Positions 38,498 to 40,523 of a DNA stretch of 40,523 bases are shown here, in pieces (positions within the stretch are counted from its first letter, which is position 1; every line of letters starts with the position of its first letter). Position numbers and translations under genes: made by a program. The notes beneath the pieces are model-generated. The model made no database searches and had not been told where the DNA came from. It saw only the letters and a program-made list of their open reading frames with translations. Source of the DNA: Dyella sp. ASV21 (GTDB lineage Bacteria > Pseudomonadota > Gammaproteobacteria > Xanthomonadales > Rhodanobacteraceae); contig NZ_JAELTT010000039.1 of NCBI RefSeq assembly GCF_016428975.1, forward strand, positions 1 to 40,523, read 5' to 3'.

Positions 38498-38800
38498 ATG
38501 AGCGAATCGCCTAATTCGACACTACTGGGAACTGCAGGAATTCACTGGCGTGCCTTTGTGCTGGCGTGGATTTTCCCCGTGATATTCCTCTTCGGCGGTC
38601 TTGCTTCCGATCAGCTGGGGTATCCGAACCTTTTTTTCTTTGCCCTGCTCCCGCTCTTCTTTTGGAGCTTCGGCCGAGCCAGTGGTCCTTGGAGGAGGCG
38701 CGAGATCAGCTATTGGCATGCGATATTTTTGGGGCTTGCTTTCCCCTTTATCATTTGGAGTCTCGCTGTGCTTACGCACGTGGCCCTTGCGAGCCACTGA
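38498..38800 (+). CDS. small membrane protein, unknown family
   Basis: A 100-residue protein with three hydrophobic segments: about 18-36 (FVLAWIFPVIFLFGGLA), 42-57 (YPNLFFFALLPLFFW) and 74-97 (IFLGLAFPFIIWSLAVLTHVA), with a basic loop (GPWRRREISYW) between the last two. I do not recognise the family. The ribosome site is weak (AAGG four bases before the ATG). Codon use is AT-richer than the housekeeping genes. A clear copy of the palindrome begins 32 nt after the stop. Confidence 0.65.
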   Translation: MSESPNSTLLGTAGIHWRAFVLAWIFPVIFLFGGLASDQLGYPNLFFFALLPLFFWSFGRASGPWRRREISYWHAIFLGLAFPFIIWSLAVLTHVALASH

Positions 38801-38831
38801 TGTCAGGGGCGAACGGGATTGAAATGCAGAG

Positions 38832-38855
38832 GTCCGCTTACGACCCACAGCGGAC
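38832..38855 (+). repeat. palindromic cassette-end element, copy 2
   Basis: A seven-pair stem GTCCGCT / AGCGGAC around a ten-base loop TACGACCCAC. This is one of the two clearest copies. Confidence 0.7.
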
Positions 38856-38886
38856 TGATCTTGGCCCGGGTCGCATGAGTGGTCAG

Positions 38887-39378
38887 ATGAAATGCGTTCC
38901 GACGCTGGCTCTTGCGTCGACCTTGGTGTTTAGTGCCATGGCCGTGGCTCAAGCAGACAGCATTCAAGGCATAAGTCAGCATCAGGCCGACATGCTGCTG
39001 GCCGTGCTTCAAAAGAAGGCCGCTCCCCTTAGCCTGTCAGGACAAATTCGACCCCTGCCACCAGGTGACCTGGACCCCATATTAGCGACCACTGGCATTC
39101 ACTGTGTTTTGCCTAGTACCAACGAGTTGTATTACAGCGTCCGATATATCGTCGGAACGGGCAGCGCTGCCCGCCGGACAATTTTTGCGTTTACCGTGTC
39201 GCCTGCTGGGCCATTCGGGCAGGGAGCAACCGATATCGCGCGCCTACTCAATGGTGGGAAGGTGACGCAATACTGGGTTTGGCACGCATCAAGGCCACCT
39301 GGTCAGGAGCGCCCCACTGACTCCGGGATTGTCGTTGACTTCGTTTCGCGAACCCCATCAGCGTGCGTGGTCCCTTGA
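38887..39378 (+). CDS. small secreted protein, unknown family
   Basis: A 163-residue protein with a signal peptide (MKCVPTLALASTLVFSAMAV, cut after AQA near residue 23). The mature part begins DSIQGISQHQADMLLAVLQK and has two Cys (near residues 77 and 160) that could form one disulfide. I do not recognise the family. ATG 38887 gives the typical signal-peptide start; ATG 38875 in the same frame is possible. Neither has a strong ribosome site. It sits 86 bp after the small membrane protein, with palindrome copy 2 between them. Confidence 0.65.
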   Translation: MKCVPTLALASTLVFSAMAVAQADSIQGISQHQADMLLAVLQKKAAPLSLSGQIRPLPPGDLDPILATTGIHCVLPSTNELYYSVRYIVGTGSAARRTIFAFTVSPAGPFGQGATDIARLLNGGKVTQYWVWHASRPPGQERPTDSGIVVDFVSRTPSACVVP

Positions 39379-39405
39379 GAGAGAATGTGCTCGATGCTTT
39401 TTTAC

Positions 39406-39429
39406 GTCTGCTTCCGACTCGGAGCAGAC
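39406..39429 (+). repeat. palindromic cassette-end element, copy 3 with compensatory change
   Basis: A seven-pair stem GTCTGCT / AGCAGAC around a ten-base loop TCCGACTCGG. Compared with copy 2, one C-G pair has become T-A on both arms, so the stem is kept. It starts 28 nt after the stop of the secreted-protein gene. Confidence 0.7.
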
Positions 39430-39468
39430 AGTTCGGATGACGCAAAAATTGCAAAGCCAGGGACTGGC

Positions 39469-39693
39469 ATGAAGCTGTTTGGATACGAAGAAGGGGACGA
39501 CGTGCGCCAGGCGCCGTTGTCGCTCTCCGAAGCGAGCATATTGGCTAGCCCGGCAGAGTTGAGGGCCATTGCGAAAGTCTTCACTGACCTGGCTGTCGAA
39601 ATGGAGGCTGAAGGTTTTGATCATGTGCACCTGACCGATAGACTTCCAGGCCTAGGCGACGGTCCGGAGCTGATCGTGGCTAAGGCCAGATAA
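39469..39693 (+). CDS. Imm32-like small protein
   Basis: A 74-residue cytosolic protein. The pattern SILASPAELRAIAKVFTDLA, then a short helix, FDHVHLTDRLPG and a terminal PELIVAKA resembles immunity protein family Imm32 (strand - PEELR helix - HxHL - PDIIV). No toxin gene is nearby on either side, so it would be an orphan immunity gene if the assignment holds. I chose ATG 39469 (AGGGA six bases upstream); the frame is open further upstream across the palindrome, which is unlikely to be coding. A decayed palindrome copy begins 2 nt after the stop. Confidence 0.6.
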   Translation: MKLFGYEEGDDVRQAPLSLSEASILASPAELRAIAKVFTDLAVEMEAEGFDHVHLTDRLPGLGDGPELIVAKAR

Positions 39694-39695
39694 AG

Positions 39696-39718
39696 ATGTC
39701 GGCTTCCGACCCGGGCAT
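39696..39718 (+). repeat. palindromic cassette-end element, copy 4 (right arm decayed)
   Basis: ATGTCGGCTTCCGACCC keeps the left arm and loop of the element; the right arm is shortened to GGGCAT. It begins 2 nt after the stop of the Imm32-like gene. A lone right half (CAACCCAAAGCAGACAG, 39975-39991) lies just beyond the IS30-like relic. Confidence 0.45.
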
Positions 39719-39739
39719 AATGATCTCAGCGACATCAGG

Positions 39740-39968
39740 TCAACCGGTCAACGCAAACACTTGGATGAAATCGTTTTGCGTGGAATATCAATCTTCTACG
39801 CTTTCTTGGCAGCCTCTCTAACGATCCGGCTGTGCAAATAGTTCAGATTACCCCTTGGATTTAAGGCACTTCCAGCCTGCTGGCCATCGAGCGATGAATC
39901 TCAGCCTGGATGCCATGGCAACGCACGTTCTGCTGACACAGTGTCGGGGTGTTGCGTTGACCGGTTGA
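39740..39968. mobile_element. IS30-like relic with 17-bp terminal inverted repeats
   Basis: TCAACCGGTCAACGCAA (39740-39756) is the exact reverse complement of 39952-39968. It resembles the end of IS30-family elements (ATTCAATTGGTCAACGCAAC in IS30 as I recall it). The right end is followed by tccgc and the interior of 195 bp has no transposase frame, so this is a non-autonomous remnant or a small MITE-like derivative. No clear target duplication is visible. It fills most of the gene-free stretch 39694-40044. Confidence 0.6.
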
Positions 39969-40044
39969 ATCCGCAACCCAAAGCAGACAGTTAGCAAAAG
40001 CGGATTGGTCTAATGCTGTGACGGTTACATACGAAGGAACGCTG

Positions 40045-40344
40045 ATGAATATGGTGTTGAGGACGGTCCGTGGGGCTATGAACGTCTTTGGTTCGGGGCT
40101 TTTGTTGTTGGTTGCGACCAGCCTGTGGGTGAGTGCTACCAGTGCGCCCGCGAGCTCATTTAAGGGTGAAAGTTGGGTGGGAGCCTTGGTGGTGCTGGGG
40201 GCGGCGCTGTTCAGCGGGTTTCTTGCTACCGTGTTTTGGAAACAGCGCGCGGGAAGACGTTCTTACTATTCCAGTGCAATTCTCAATGGGCTGTCCACCG
40301 TTGCGTTCCTGTCCGTAGTTGCTATCTGGGCGATGAATCATTGA
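40045..40344 (+). CDS. small membrane protein, unknown family
   Basis: A 99-residue protein with three hydrophobic segments: about 12-32 (NVFGSGLLLLVATSLWVSA), 45-62 (WVGALVVLGAALFSGFLATVFW) and 79-96 (LNGLSTVAFLSVVAIWAM), with a basic loop KQRAGRRSYY. I do not recognise the family. AAGGA lies seven bases before ATG 40045. It starts 76 bp after the IS30-like relic, and a palindrome copy begins 43 nt after the stop. Confidence 0.7.
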   Translation: MNMVLRTVRGAMNVFGSGLLLLVATSLWVSATSAPASSFKGESWVGALVVLGAALFSGFLATVFWKQRAGRRSYYSSAILNGLSTVAFLSVVAIWAMNH

Positions 40345-40386
40345 TCGGAGTCCAGCCCGCGCAATCGATTTTGGGGAACGCTACGG

Positions 40387-40410
40387 GTCCGCTTTCGACC
40401 CAGAACGGAC
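40387..40410 (+). repeat. palindromic cassette-end element, copy 5
   Basis: GTCCG...TT faces AA...CGGAC around CGACCCAG, with one unpaired C in the left arm. The orientation is the same as in the other copies. Confidence 0.6.
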
Positions 40411-40483
40411 ATGCCGGATAGGCGGGGAACTGCTGGTAATGTTCGTGGCGACGCCGTAGAGGCGAGCTCTTTAAGGGGGATTG

Positions 40484-40523
40484 ATGCGCGAGGCCATCGA
40501 GGACGTAGTCGGAGCGACCGCCA
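40484..40523 (+). CDS. start of a gene cut by the window end
   Basis: ATG 40484 with AGGGGGA four to ten bases upstream begins MREAIEDVVGATA and runs off the window. There are only 13 codons, so no family can be given. The ribosome site is good and the spacing after palindrome copy 5 fits the one-gene-per-unit layout of this region. Confidence 0.45.
   Translation, partial: MREAIEDVVGATA

Noticed and set aside
38391-40410. Reading the palindromic copies as a CRISPR array
   Set aside because: The copies are imperfect, hundreds of bases apart and separated by genes; there are no regular spacers and no cas genes.

Overview
The window looks like chromosomal DNA of a GC-rich gammaproteobacterium of the Xanthomonadales, most likely Rhodanobacteraceae (Dyella, Luteibacter, Rhodanobacter or a relative). 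The pointers are the GC-saturated third codon positions, a SAH-riboswitch-type leader in front of ahcY, a kinase-TPR protein of the Xanthomonad kind, and a YadA-type adhesin with an extended signal peptide. The genus is inferred from these features, not from a database match.

Layout. 1-1600 is an AT-richer accessory patch with one secreted orphan protein flanked by two diverged copies of the same short coding segment. 1638-12120 is housekeeping: ahcY with its riboswitch, an S9 peptidase, a repeat-rich spacer, phosphoenolpyruvate carboxylase, a GST-fold protein and the ABC-F ATPase Uup. 12431-16492 holds a D-Ala-D-Ala carboxypeptidase with a long basic tail and a membrane Ser/Thr kinase with a TPR ectodomain. 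16499-20845 is a tightly overlapping minus-strand operon, DUF3348 - DUF802 - OmpA/MotB-like - DUF2894. 21449-24145 is a trimeric autotransporter adhesin, followed by a DUF2252 kinase-fold protein. 25648-29236 is a divergent cluster: winged-helix regulator plus beta-propeller protein on one side, DUF899 thioredoxin-like plus Met/Cys-rich DUF2182 membrane protein on the other. 29339-35293 carries a DyP peroxidase, an M20 peptidase, a TonB-dependent receptor and a TetR regulator. metK and a GNAT acetyltransferase follow.

From about 37.7 kb to the end the DNA changes character. It becomes a row of small orphan genes (a 21-codon leader ORF, DUF3820, three small membrane proteins, one secreted protein, one Imm32-like protein). 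Five consecutive genes (38084 to 40344) are each followed 2-43 nt after the stop by a copy, sometimes decayed, of the same short imperfect palindrome, all in one orientation. A 229-bp relic with IS30-like terminal inverted repeats sits among them.

The two strongest leads for an undescribed system are these. First, the 16.5-20.9 kb operon encodes a MotA/ZorA-like channel subunit with a roughly 600-residue helical tail and a MotB/ZorB-like partner with a transmembrane Asp and a peptidoglycan-binding domain, together with two proteins of unknown function; I read it as an uncharacterised peptidoglycan-anchored, ion-driven machine. Second, the 38-40.4 kb array has a gene-cassette-like layout of one gene plus one palindrome per unit.
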